Shown piece after piece: positions 29,477 to 38,200 of a stretch of DNA of 51,313 nt. Numbering within the stretch: the first letter of the stretch is position 1; each line of letters opens with the position of its first letter. The notes beneath the pieces are model-generated. The model made no database searches. It was not told where the DNA came from and saw nothing but the letters and a program-made list of their open reading frames with translations. Both the position numbers and the translations under genes were made by a program. Source of the stretch: Methanobrevibacter sp. (GTDB lineage Archaea > Methanobacteriota > Methanobacteria > Methanobacteriales > Methanobacteriaceae); contig NZ_SUTM01000013.1 of NCBI RefSeq assembly GCF_015062935.1, positions 1 through 51,313 of the forward strand. The letters are read 5' to 3'.

Positions 29477-29487
29477 TTTATATATTA
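29477..29487 (+). promoter_or_regulatory. TATA box for the 129-aa gene
   Basis: TTTTATATATT lies 20-30 nt before the ATG at 29507 and matches the archaeal TATA box. No ribosome site is present, so the transcript is probably leaderless or nearly so. Confidence 0.5.
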
Positions 29488-29506
29488 ACACAGCATACTC
29501 ATAATT

Positions 29507-29896
29507 ATGATTGAAGCAGATTACAATAAATGGTTAAACTACCACAGAGATACTGAAAATTTTGAAACCTTATCAGAACCTATTAAAAAAGCAATATATA
29601 AAATGGAACAAGAATTTAAGGATAATGAAGAAGTAGAATTAACTAATGTCTCATTATATGATAATGGGTTTGAATTGAATTTTGATTGGTTAGGATATCA
29701 TGAAGAATGTGTTAGAGCCGGCCAAATTATCTTTGAAGCTTGCGAACATGATAAAGATGAAAATCCTGACTATGATGATTTTTATGATATGGGTCAAGAA
29801 AGTGTTGGTAGAGCTGGATATGAGGAAATGCATCAAAAAATATGTGATTATCTAAATCCTCAAGTTTCAAGTGATAGTATAAAGATTAATATGTGA
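29507..29896 (+). CDS. Acidic hypothetical protein
   Basis: This 129-aa protein is not recognised. It is strongly acidic with a run of Asp/Glu near residues 84-97 (CEHDKDENPDYDDFYDMGQE). It could be a small immunity or anti-toxin type protein, but nothing in the sequence proves it. It has its own promoter and lies between the SAP-TPR and GGCT-HEPN genes in the defence island. Confidence 0.5.
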   Translation: MIEADYNKWLNYHRDTENFETLSEPIKKAIYKMEQEFKDNEEVELTNVSLYDNGFELNFDWLGYHEECVRAGQIIFEACEHDKDENPDYDDFYDMGQESVGRAGYEEMHQKICDYLNPQVSSDSIKINM

Positions 29897-29959
29897 TGAA
29901 TATTGGATTAAATTGATTTAATGCATTGCAAATTTAAATGATTTAATTTGGTGAGATTT

Positions 29960-30970
29960 ATGGCAAAAAAAGATAAAAAACAAGAAGATGAATGTTTAAA
30001 GAACGCAAAACCATTAAAACCACCGGAACATACAGAATTTCCATTTTTAACTTATGGTTTTTTTAAACCGAATCAATTAGCTTTTAATCAAATAAAACAT
30101 CTTACTAAAAAAAATGTAACTCCAGTTTATATTGAAGCTACATTAAAACACGTAAATGGCATGCCTGTATTAATTAAAGAATTTAACACATGGAATGAAC
30201 CTATTAAAGGGTATGTACTGAAATTTAGAAAAAAGAAAGGAAAAACTGCTTATAATTATATTAGTAATACAAAGGATATGCATATATATTCATGGGAAAC
30301 TATAAAATTCAAAGGAGAACAAGTGAATGTTTTAGTTAGTGCAAATCCTAAAAAAATGGAAAACTTGTATAAAGACCCTGATTTATCTCCAACAGCACGA
30401 AATTCATATGATTATAACTGGTTAAATGACAATGTTTACAGATATACATTTAAATTTTTAAATTCTCGTTTAGATGAGTTATGTTCAGAAATTTATTATA
30501 CTCAAGAAAATGATTTTGATAAACTAGCACTATTATTTATGGAGGCCCAATCACTGTATATGGTATTATGGTCTGCAATTGATAGATTTTTAACATTTAG
30601 ATATACATTAAGACAAGGTGATAATGTTAAGAGTTTAGCTAAAGAAAGATATTTTAAAGAAGCTTTAAAAGAATGTGTGGATTATACAGACACAATTACT
30701 TCAGCTCAAAATTTAAAACAAGTTACACTAAATCGTAATGACCCTCTTTGTTCAGCTTATTATTACTATACTTTAAGAAATAATATTGTACATAATGGAA
30801 AAGAAAATGTTAAAGAAGTTAAAAAACTAGTTAGAGCATTACATGACCTGACATCAATATTTGATAAGGTTACAGTAGCTGTAAAAAAAGAAGGAGAAAA
30901 GAATTTAGCAGAATACTCTCCAGGTTTCGATAATGACTTTGAGGCTCGTAAAAATAAAATAAAATTCTAA
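29960..30970 (+). CDS. GGCT/AIG2-like domain fused to a HEPN-type RNase domain
   Basis: In this 336-aa protein, residues 25-125 begin FLTYGFFKPNQLAFNQI and continue through IKGYVLKFR. This resembles the gamma-glutamylcyclotransferase/AIG2 fold, whose hallmark is YGTLRxGQ. Residues 170-320 are helical and contain RNNIVHNG near 272-279, matching the R-x4-H motif of HEPN ribonucleases. ATG 29960 is chosen because GGTGAG lies 5 nt upstream. HEPN proteins often act as abortive-infection RNases, so this may be a one-gene defence protein. The GGCT part may sense or modify a small ligand. Both folds are inferred from motifs. Confidence 0.55.
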   Translation: MAKKDKKQEDECLKNAKPLKPPEHTEFPFLTYGFFKPNQLAFNQIKHLTKKNVTPVYIEATLKHVNGMPVLIKEFNTWNEPIKGYVLKFRKKKGKTAYNYISNTKDMHIYSWETIKFKGEQVNVLVSANPKKMENLYKDPDLSPTARNSYDYNWLNDNVYRYTFKFLNSRLDELCSEIYYTQENDFDKLALLFMEAQSLYMVLWSAIDRFLTFRYTLRQGDNVKSLAKERYFKEALKECVDYTDTITSAQNLKQVTLNRNDPLCSAYYYYTLRNNIVHNGKENVKEVKKLVRALHDLTSIFDKVTVAVKKEGEKNLAEYSPGFDNDFEARKNKIKF

Positions 30971-31021
30971 TCTTAAAAAAAATAGTTTTTACAATATCTA
31001 AGTAAATATTGCTATATATTT

Positions 31022-31303
31022 TTAACTTTCAATAGTTATTTTTTCCATATCTATAATAAAATCCTCATCAACGAAATGATTGTGCCATTCTTGATGTTCT
31101 TCATCTATAAAATCTGCAAAAACTAATTCATCACCAATATCTTCAAATCTAGATTCAATACTATTTAATAATTCTTTAAAAAGAGTATAATCTTCAGTTT
31201 CTTTTCCATAAGGATTTTTAGGAAGTGAATTTTTTAAATCGCTTCCTTCATAAAATTCAATAATCTTTCCATAAATAACACCAATTAATACTCGTCTTTT
31301 TCT
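31022..31303 (-). pseudogene. Open frame without a start codon, probably a gene fragment
   Basis: A 93-codon frame overlaps the end of the next gene and has no ATG, GTG or TTG near its beginning. It reads like real protein (YGKIIEFYEGSDLKNSLPKN, then ESRFEDIGDELVFADFIDEE). It may be the second half of the upstream 78-aa gene after a frameshift, or a separate decayed gene. Confidence 0.4.
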
Positions 31304-31521
31304 TTATCTTTTTCAATAATTAAATAAGACAATTCTGCTAAATATGCATTGTTCATTCTATAAACAACTTCAGGACTTGGTTCAATCATATAATCTTCTT
31401 CAGGTATCTTGCCTTTTTCATATCTACGAATGTCTCGTATAAGTTCGTCTCGTTCTTTTATGATTTCTTCAAGTGTAGCATTTTCTAATGATTTTCTAAA
31501 AGTTGCTGGATCAATCATCAT
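31285..31521 (-). CDS. Small hypothetical protein
   Basis: This 78-aa charged helical protein reads IDPATFRKSLENATLEEIIK...IEPSPEVVYRMNNAYLAEL. Similar short proteins occur in gut methanogens as I recall, with no known function. It follows the EEP nuclease gene by 6 nt, so the two are co-transcribed. The frame at 31022-31303 could be a displaced extension. Confidence 0.55.
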   Translation of the reverse strand: MMIDPATFRKSLENATLEEIIKERDELIRDIRRYEKGKIPEEDYMIEPSPEVVYRMNNAYLAELSYLIIEKDKEKDEY

Positions 31522-31527
31522 TGTATT

Positions 31528-32286
31528 TTACTCATGAATTTCAAAAATAATTGGCATATGATCACTTAATTTAATCCATTTTTCAGCATCACCAATTTTA
31601 AAATCAATAATCTTGTTTTTAGCGGTATATACATAATCAATGTGATATGGTTGGTCTAAATTCTTTGATTGATAAAATGTAAATTGTGTTTCTTTTCCCT
31701 GTTTTTCACCAGTTAATTCATGATATGCACTATATAATCCTTTATTATTGAGTTTTTTATTTAAATTTGATTGATTTTTAGCATTTCCTTCATTGTCTTT
31801 AGCTTTATGTAAGTTATCCCATATTGCATTGCTGTTGAAGTCACCGCACATAATGAGGTTTTCATCAAATAAATCGGTATTTGCATCAAAATAGCTATGA
31901 ATCATTTGAACGTATGGTGGCAATCCTTTTTCTTTATCCTTATTCATTGCCCAAACTCCTAGTAAATTGAATGAATCATTAACTCTTAAAGCAATAAAGT
32001 TTTTAAATTTATTATCTTGTACTTTGATTGGTTCTAGTTTAATATCTTGTTTTGCAAATATTCCAAGACCTTTGAAATGATAATCACCAATCCAAAAATA
32101 GTTACTCTCCATTAAATCAGCTATTATTTTTCTATATTCATTATATTTTGGACGTGAATCACCAGGGTTTTCACATTCAGCAATTACATAAATATCTCCG
32201 TCCAGATAATTTTCTGAATCCTCATCAATAATGGATTTAATTGTTTCTCTAAAACTACCATTACAGTTCCAACTGATAATTTTCAT
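31528..32286 (-). CDS. Endonuclease/exonuclease/phosphatase (EEP) family protein
   Basis: This 252-aa protein has the EEP signatures of the exonuclease III/DNase I fold: SWNCNG at residues 5-10, CGDFNSN near 147, YHIDYVY near 222, and SDHMPI near 243. These supply the Mg-binding Asn/Glu/Asp and catalytic His. Nucleic acid is the likely substrate. It is cytosolic with no signal peptide. A broken paralog lies 325 nt upstream (32611-33003). It is intact and complete. Confidence 0.85.
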   Translation of the reverse strand: MKIISWNCNGSFRETIKSIIDEDSENYLDGDIYVIAECENPGDSRPKYNEYRKIIADLMESNYFWIGDYHFKGLGIFAKQDIKLEPIKVQDNKFKNFIALRVNDSFNLLGVWAMNKDKEKGLPPYVQMIHSYFDANTDLFDENLIMCGDFNSNAIWDNLHKAKDNEGNAKNQSNLNKKLNNKGLYSAYHELTGEKQGKETQFTFYQSKNLDQPYHIDYVYTAKNKIIDFKIGDAEKWIKLSDHMPIIFEIHE

Positions 32287-32610
32287 TATAATTCAATCCT
32301 TTTATATCTTTAATTATATTAATGTTTGAAACATTAGTTAATTAATACTATTTTTGAAATGATTAAAATTAATTTTTATGTAATTTAATTCTTAATTTCA
32401 ATTATAAATAATATTAACACACAATATTGTATTGTAAAACAAAAAAACATGGTTTGGTCGCTTCTGTTTTTTTAGTTTTAATTAAAATTAGGGAAAATAA
32501 GTCAAAATAATTCCTTGTTTTCGAACTGTTCCTGTTCTAACCCTTATACTGACTTATTTTTCCCCCAAATCCTTTATTTTTTGTGCCGATGAAAAGTAAA
32601 AAGTCGGTGA
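32287..32610. other. Island boundary region with long inverted repeat
   Basis: This 324-nt stretch has no gene. It contains an imperfect inverted repeat: GGGAAAATAAGTCAAAATAA (32491-32510), and at 32543-32565 a sequence whose complement is GGGGAAAAATAAGTCAGTAT plus AAG. The arms are about 32 nt apart. The left part is extremely AT-rich like the island, and the right part joins the truncated EEP gene. It may be a small mobile-element remnant, a structured RNA or a terminator. Confidence 0.45.
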
Positions 32611-33003
32611 TTATTTTGAAATATTAAATGAATCATTCACTCTAACTGCAATGAAGTGTTTTAAATCTTCATTACTGTTTGGAATTTCCTCAAGAGTGAT
32701 GCCCTCTTTTGCAAATATTCCAAGTCCCTTATAGTGCAGGTTTCCTGTCCATAAGTAGTTGTCTCCTGCAAATTCCCTGTAATCTTCGTTTTTTGATTCT
32801 GCAGGATTTTCATATTCCTGAATTACATAGATATCTGCATCTTCAGAGATTATTTCCTTAAACTTTTCGCGGAACTTGCCGTTGCAGTTCCATGAGACTA
32901 TCTTAATCTGGCTTTCATCAAGCCATCTTGTAAGCAGCTTTTCAAATTCTTCAATGCCTTCAGGATTATCTTTACTACCAGCAAAGTATTCTGTAAATTT
33001 CAT
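32611..33003 (-). pseudogene. Truncated EEP-family nuclease
   Basis: This 130-aa frame aligns with the intact EEP protein at 31528-32286 through SWNCNG, YHYKGLGIFAKE-like segments and RVNDSFN, then ends abruptly (ISK, stop). It lacks the GDFNS and SDHMP motifs, so it cannot be an active nuclease. It has an N-terminal extension of about 30 residues absent from the intact copy. The break lies exactly where the host-like sequence meets the island-like sequence. Confidence 0.75.
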
Positions 33004-33140
33004 AGATTTTTATCTGATCCTTTGACCAACTTTCCGGAATCTCATCTATATTAATCAAATTAACCACCTTCAGTAAACTATCTATTGAATGATAATAATA
33101 TAACTTGTGTATAAATATGATTATCATTAAATATACTAAT

Positions 33141-33947
33141 ATGAATCGACAAATCTCTTTTGAAAGCGAATATATATTGCACCATATCACTCAAAACCGT
33201 TTGGAAGAACTGTTTGACCTGGAACTTGTTGCATCCGAAAAGCAATTATATCAATTAAGACCAGACAATCTTGCATTTGATAAAAAAAATAAATCATTAG
33301 TAATCATTGAATACAAGAACAAATTTGACAAAAATGTTTTAAATCAGGTTCAAGGATATCATAATCTGATTTTGGAAAATAAAGATGAATATTCAAAACT
33401 GGTAAATGAAAAAATTGATTTTGATAACATTAAAATATTAATCATTAGCCCAAAATTCAGCGACGATCAAATTAAAAATGCTCGAGACAATGTTGAACTT
33501 TGGAAGGTCTCCCTGTTTGACGACTGCAATGTTGAATATCTGAATCTGAAAAGCAATGAAATAAAAACCATAAAAATCAATCCAGATGATTTGAAAATCA
33601 CAGAAGAAAATTTACTCGATGACAAAACTGATGAAACCATTGAGCTATACAAAAACTTTAAAAACAGACTGTTTGAAGAATTTGACGATTTAAACATGAA
33701 ATTCCTGATTGATGCAGTTTCAATTAAGGCACAAAATGAATATCTTTGCATTGTCACTGTTAAAAGTTCAATTAAAATACATTATTATGCTGAAAAGCTT
33801 GAGGATAGCGAAAACAGAACCCGAGACATATCAGACATAACAACCGGAGGACCCCTATCCAACTATGAATTAACCCTAAACAGTGAAAATATTGATTATG
33901 CAATCGAATTGATTAAACAGGTATATAATCAAAAGGTGATTAAATGA
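33141..33947 (+). CDS. PD-(D/E)XK nuclease-like protein with DUF5655-type domain, second copy
   Basis: This 268-aa paralog of 11621-12538 has LRPDNLAFDK...LVIIEYKN near residues 38-60 as the nuclease core (Asp, Glu-x-Lys). The C-terminal domain ends IELIKQVYNQK. ATG 33141 is chosen over the upstream in-frame start at 33105. A TATA-like GTATAAATATG lies about 30 nt before. Its stop overlaps the start of the next gene by 4 nt, so it is coupled to the zinc-ribbon/HAD gene. Codon and base use are closer to the host-like region. Confidence 0.75.
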   Translation: MNRQISFESEYILHHITQNRLEELFDLELVASEKQLYQLRPDNLAFDKKNKSLVIIEYKNKFDKNVLNQVQGYHNLILENKDEYSKLVNEKIDFDNIKILIISPKFSDDQIKNARDNVELWKVSLFDDCNVEYLNLKSNEIKTIKINPDDLKITEENLLDDKTDETIELYKNFKNRLFEEFDDLNMKFLIDAVSIKAQNEYLCIVTVKSSIKIHYYAEKLEDSENRTRDISDITTGGPLSNYELTLNSENIDYAIELIKQVYNQKVIK

Positions 33948-34471
33948 TTTGTCCAGCATGCAACACCCAAAACGATTCAAATGAGGAATATTGCCTCAAT
34001 TGTGGCCAACGGCTGATTGAAAGTGAATACAAAGAAGAGATTCGTGAAACAAAACTTGAAATCCCAAAGGATAAAATCATTCTTCTGGATTTAAACTATA
34101 CACTGATTTCCAATTCATGGGCAATCAGATATGAAAAACTTCCCGGAAAGATTGAAAAGCGCCAATACGAACACGAACTAGTTGAACTAATCAAAGACAA
34201 TTATGTTATTCTTATAACAGCAAGCCCCTACTATACATCATTTGACTCCTTAAAGCATATTGAAGAGAATACTGATTTAAAAATTGATGAATCATACTGG
34301 AACTTTGGAAAAAGACCCCCTGCACTTAAAAAGTACTGGCTTGAAAATGCAGTCCTTCCAACCCATGGTTATGACCCTGAAAAATACCTCGCAATTGAAT
34401 CAAACGAGAAGACCCGTGAAATGTACGGTAAATTTGGTATTGAAGCAAGACCTAAAAGTGATTTCATATAA
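33944..34471 (+). CDS. Zinc-ribbon protein with HAD-like phosphatase domain
   Basis: This 175-aa protein has an N-terminal zinc ribbon (Cys 3, 6, 17, 20) followed by a HAD-like fold. Motif I is LLDLNYTLIS near residue 47, motif II is ILITASPY, and the motif IV region is LAIESNEKTREMYGKFG. Motif I has DLN instead of the usual DxD, so the catalytic acid is missing. It may be a kinase-type/5'-nucleotidase-like or inactive member. It overlaps the nuclease-like gene upstream, suggesting a DNA- or nucleotide-end task. Confidence 0.65.
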   Translation: MICPACNTQNDSNEEYCLNCGQRLIESEYKEEIRETKLEIPKDKIILLDLNYTLISNSWAIRYEKLPGKIEKRQYEHELVELIKDNYVILITASPYYTSFDSLKHIEENTDLKIDESYWNFGKRPPALKKYWLENAVLPTHGYDPEKYLAIESNEKTREMYGKFGIEARPKSDFI

Positions 34472-34481
34472 AAAAAGATTT

Positions 34482-34501
34482 AGAAATGAGTTTTCATTTC
34501 T
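34482..34501. terminator. Bidirectional hairpin between convergent genes
   Basis: AGAAATGA (34482-34489) and TCATTTCT (34494-34501) make a perfect 8-bp stem with a 4-nt loop between two converging genes. On the minus strand it is followed by a T-rich run, so it best serves the adhesin-like gene. Confidence 0.6.
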
Positions 34502-34510
34502 ATTTAAAAA

Positions 34511-36004
34511 TTACCATTTAGTTGTTTTAGCACTGTTCAAATTGTTTATTTCAGTACTCTTTTTAGCTCCACAAAGCCAAGGTTTGCAATAGTCCCATCC
34601 GGGATTTTGATAAGGAGTGGTTAAAGTAATGCAATATTTATTAGGAAAAGCATATTGTCCACCTGCCTTTCCCCCATATGAGAATATTATTGAAACTTTT
34701 CCAGACACTGTTTTATATACCATTTTATTAATTGAAACTTTTTTATATCCATCACAGGTATAATAGTATTCACCGTCACTTATCCAATGTTTAACATAGT
34801 TTTTAATTTTATATCCTTTTTGATGGGCCCATTCAGGTGTCATCTTACCCATATACTTCCATTTGATAATAGTTTTATAGCTACCCACATTTTGTGTGAA
34901 ATATTTATTGGTTTTTACCTCAAATGCAACTAACTTATTTGTATTTTTAGCATTGACAAGTTTTTTAAATTGATTTAATGACAAGGTAACTTTATATTTG
35001 CCTATGCTGAAAGTTCTGGCTTTTTTTGAAGTGCTGTAAACATATATTTTTGATTTTACAGTTTTTGTATAATGATTACTGCTTTTAAAAGTGGCAGTAT
35101 AGGTATAGGTTCCTGTCTTACTGATTTTAACTTTTTTAACTGCATCCCCACCGTTAACTTTAACAGTGTATGATTTACCATTAATCTTAAATGTTACAGT
35201 GCCTTCATCTATCCATCCTGATTGGTATTCATCTTCAACCTCTGCTCTTAAAGTTACGTATTGACCCTTAGTTGAATACCATTTTTTAGCTGTTAAAGTT
35301 GGAGTTGATTTTAATATTTTAACCTGAACATCAATAGGATCTGCGACATATTCCTCCTCATCTAATGATATCTGGAATTTATGTGTTCCGACAGGCAAAT
35401 AATCGATTAAAAATTGATAGCCATCATTATCATCATAATCCGGATAATAATCACCATTCATGAGAACATTTAATCCGGAAATATGTCTGCCCTTTTCATC
35501 CAATGCATAAACAGTTATCTCTGCAGTTACATCATCATAATACATAGTTACATTTTTTGAAACCAACTTAATTTTGGAAGGGGCATCATCATTATGAGTT
35601 ACCTCATGTAAAGTGGATATTTTAAAAAACAGGGGACTTGCTTTATAAAAACCGTCATCCAAAGTTAAGTTATACCCACCATTTGTGTAAATGTAAAAGT
35701 GATAATCTTTGTTTTCATCATCGATAATGTCTGCAGTATGATTGCCGTTCATATACAATTTTGCATCAGTTACAGGTTCTTGGCGATTATTATATACATT
35801 TACATAGACATCCGCACATTCATCCTTAAAATCAATATTGTGAATACGTATCTCGGCATTATAATCGTCACTGCCGTCCATTAAATTATCCTGCATATCA
35901 ATTGAGTCACTCATTGTGATATTTTCATTTGCAGCGGCTGCACCAAAACTTACAAACAATACACACAAAAGCGAACACAATACAATTAACCTTTTGAATT
36001 TCAT
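34511..36004 (-). CDS. Secreted adhesin-like protein with Ig-like repeats
   Basis: This 497-aa exported protein starts at ATG 36004, where a signal peptide begins (MKFKRLIVLCSLLCVLFVSF...AAA). It continues with Ig-like/bacterial-Ig repeats, for example TPTLTAKKWYSTKGQYVTLR and GTVTFKINGKSYTVKVNGG. The C-terminal 200 residues are rich in Tyr, Lys and Trp with three Cys. It shows the style of Methanobrevibacter adhesin-like proteins. No LPXTG-like or TM anchor is visible. Surface attachment is the likely role. The longer frame up to 36088 is not needed. Confidence 0.82.
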   Translation of the reverse strand: MKFKRLIVLCSLLCVLFVSFGAAAANENITMSDSIDMQDNLMDGSDDYNAEIRIHNIDFKDECADVYVNVYNNRQEPVTDAKLYMNGNHTADIIDDENKDYHFYIYTNGGYNLTLDDGFYKASPLFFKISTLHEVTHNDDAPSKIKLVSKNVTMYYDDVTAEITVYALDEKGRHISGLNVLMNGDYYPDYDDNDGYQFLIDYLPVGTHKFQISLDEEEYVADPIDVQVKILKSTPTLTAKKWYSTKGQYVTLRAEVEDEYQSGWIDEGTVTFKINGKSYTVKVNGGDAVKKVKISKTGTYTYTATFKSSNHYTKTVKSKIYVYSTSKKARTFSIGKYKVTLSLNQFKKLVNAKNTNKLVAFEVKTNKYFTQNVGSYKTIIKWKYMGKMTPEWAHQKGYKIKNYVKHWISDGEYYYTCDGYKKVSINKMVYKTVSGKVSIIFSYGGKAGGQYAFPNKYCITLTTPYQNPGWDYCKPWLCGAKKSTEINNLNSAKTTKW

Positions 36005-36381
36005 GATTAATTGTATATAGTTTGTTGTTAAAATATTTGTTGAAAATAAAGGGGAAAGTATCATCGTGCACGGATTGTATAAGGTCATTGAATAATTAAT
36101 TGGAGAACAGATTAAACCGCAAGCCTACACATTTTTGTCATTTTAATCATACGAATTTTACATTAACGTCAACCTTTAAAAAAATTCATTCACTTCAAAA
36201 GACTGCAGATATATGAAACGCTTCAAAAAACAGTTTTTCAAATGAAAAACCCAAACGTTAATGTGAATCCCATGTTCATCAATTACACCACTCCCATATT
36301 CCCCAATAAAAGTTCTGCAAAAATACTTAAAAACCAGTTTAAACAGACTATTATCTGTAACATATTTTTGAGGCAGGTAAA
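36005..36381. other. Intergenic region between divergent genes
   Basis: This 377-nt stretch contains no gene I can support. It must hold the promoters of the adhesin-like gene (minus) and the potassium-channel gene (plus). A TATA-like ATACTTAAAAACC lies near 36329-36342 for the latter. Confidence 0.4.
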
Positions 36382-37185
36382 GTGAAGATATTCAAAAGTG
36401 AAAAATGGGGATTATGGTATAATCGGATTTTGCCTTTCATTATAATTGCTGATTTTATACTGATTACCGTTTCACTTGTCTTGAATGTTCCCCAATCTAC
36501 AATGGCCCAGATTGAATCCTTTGATTTGATTGTGTGTCTGATTCTTCTAAGCGAATACTTTGTCAGTTTTCTTGAGGCTCCCTCAAAAAGGAAGTTCCTG
36601 CTTGACAAGGACAACATTCTGCTTCTGATTGCATCAATACCGTTTGACTTTATAATCGACCTGTTCGTGCCTGTCAATTTTCCGGGATCCGTTTTCGGAT
36701 ATTTAAGGCTTTTAAGATTAGTCAGGATTATAAGCTTTGCAAGGATGGGTTCATTCGGCGAGTTTTTCAAAAAAACCGAGTTTCACAAAATCATCATTGC
36801 AATTGCAATTATCATAATGACATTTACTGCGCTCTTTTATGTATTCGGAACAAGCTATCAGCCTTTCGATTATTTTTATTTTGTCATTGTCACTCTCACC
36901 ACTGTCGGATATGGGGACATCACTCCGCAGACTTATAACGAAAAGATACTGACCATGATTCTGATTCTTATCGGTATTGTCATATTTTCAACAATTACGG
37001 CATCGATTTCATCATATCTTACCGACAGCATGATTGAAAGTGAGGATGACGGAATTGAGGAGGTTAAAAAAAGTGTGGAGGAGAAATCCGAACATATTCA
37101 AAGCGAACTTGACGCCATCAAAAAAGAAAACCAGAAACTCCATGAGGAAATAAAGGAGCTTAAAGAGCTTATAAAAAACAAATGA
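36382..37185 (+). CDS. Voltage-gated-type potassium channel
   Basis: In this 267-aa membrane protein, hydrophobic helices S1-S4 include an Arg-containing S4 (LRLLRLVRIISFA). These are followed by a pore loop with the filter TVGYGD near residues 173-178, the potassium selectivity signature, and S6. The C-terminal 55 residues form a coiled coil (DAIKKENQKLHEEIKELKEL) expected to tetramerise. The GTG start at 36382 has a GAGGCAGGT site. A paralog lies at 42480-43301. Confidence 0.87.
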   Translation: MKIFKSEKWGLWYNRILPFIIIADFILITVSLVLNVPQSTMAQIESFDLIVCLILLSEYFVSFLEAPSKRKFLLDKDNILLLIASIPFDFIIDLFVPVNFPGSVFGYLRLLRLVRIISFARMGSFGEFFKKTEFHKIIIAIAIIIMTFTALFYVFGTSYQPFDYFYFVIVTLTTVGYGDITPQTYNEKILTMILILIGIVIFSTITASISSYLTDSMIESEDDGIEEVKKSVEEKSEHIQSELDAIKKENQKLHEEIKELKELIKNK

Positions 37186-37273
37186 TATCATTAATTAAAA
37201 TGAACCGGCAAAGATTATTAAAGTAGAAATCAGATATATATTATATACAAGTTATTTTTTAAATGTGTCCGTT

Positions 37274-38200
37274 ATGAAAACTGCTGTTCTTATCCCATGC
37301 TACAATGAAGCGAAAACTATCAGAAAGGTTGTCAGTGACTTTAAAAGAGTCATGCCCCATGCTGAAATATATGTCTATGACAACAACTCCACCGACGGCA
37401 CGGATAAAATCGCAGAAGATGCAGGGGCGATTGTCAGATACGAATACAAACAGGGAAAGGGAAACGTCGTAAGGGCAATGTTTCGCCAGATCAATGCCGA
37501 CTGCTACATCATGGTCGACGGCGATGACACATATCCCGCCGAAGCCGCCTGCGAAATCGAAAGAATAATACTTGAAAATAGGGCGGACATGGTAATCGGA
37601 GACAGATTGTCTTCAACATATTTCGAGGAAAACAACAGGCCATTTCACAATACCGGAAACCGGGTTGTGCGCAAATTCATAAACATCTTTTTCAAAAGCG
37701 ACCTGAAGGACATCATGACCGGCATGAGGGGTTTCAACTATGATTTTGCAAAATCATTCCCTATCCAGTCAAAGGGATTTGAAATAGAGACTGAAATGAG
37801 CGTGTTTGCACTTATAAACAATTTCAAGATTCATGAAATCCCAATAGATTACAGGGACAGGATGGACGGAAGCGAATCCAAGCTCAACACATACAGGGAC
37901 GGCTACAGGGTTTTAAGAATGATTTCATCACTTATAAGGGATGAAAGACCATTGCTGTTTTTCTCAGCGATTTCACTGATACTTCTTATCATTGCGGGAG
38001 CATATTTCTTCCCTATCCTATTCAGGTTTTTCTCAACAGGCTACGTTTTGAAAATCCCTACGCTGATTGTAATTTCAACAGTGGTAATCATTGCATCAGT
38101 CATCTTTTTTACCGGCGTTATCCTGCACGTTTTAAACAGGCAGCACAGGGACGAGCTTGAGCGCCACCTGATTTTGCTCAATGAACTTAAAGAGGAATGA
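37274..38200 (+). CDS. Family 2 glycosyltransferase with C-terminal membrane helices
   Basis: This 308-aa DPM1/GT2-like enzyme has PCYNEAKTIRKVV at the N-terminus, DNNSTDGT, the MVDGDDTYPAE metal motif near residue 87, and GFEIETEMS near 171. Two hydrophobic helices at the C-terminus anchor it in the membrane. It probably loads sugar onto a lipid carrier. A GTG at 37265 is an alternative start. Its stop overlaps the GtrA-like gene, the classic partner that flips lipid-linked sugars. Confidence 0.87.
   Translation: MKTAVLIPCYNEAKTIRKVVSDFKRVMPHAEIYVYDNNSTDGTDKIAEDAGAIVRYEYKQGKGNVVRAMFRQINADCYIMVDGDDTYPAEAACEIERIILENRADMVIGDRLSSTYFEENNRPFHNTGNRVVRKFINIFFKSDLKDIMTGMRGFNYDFAKSFPIQSKGFEIETEMSVFALINNFKIHEIPIDYRDRMDGSESKLNTYRDGYRVLRMISSLIRDERPLLFFSAISLILLIIAGAYFFPILFRFFSTGYVLKIPTLIVISTVVIIASVIFFTGVILHVLNRQHRDELERHLILLNELKEE

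Noticed and set aside
32491-32565. tRNA gene
   Set aside because: TTCGAAC/GTTCTAA pieces resemble a T-loop, but no acceptor stem, D-arm or anticodon arm can be drawn.
34511-36088. Upstream start of the adhesin-like protein at 36088
   Set aside because: The extra 28 residues are not signal-like. The ATG at 36004 begins a perfect signal peptide.
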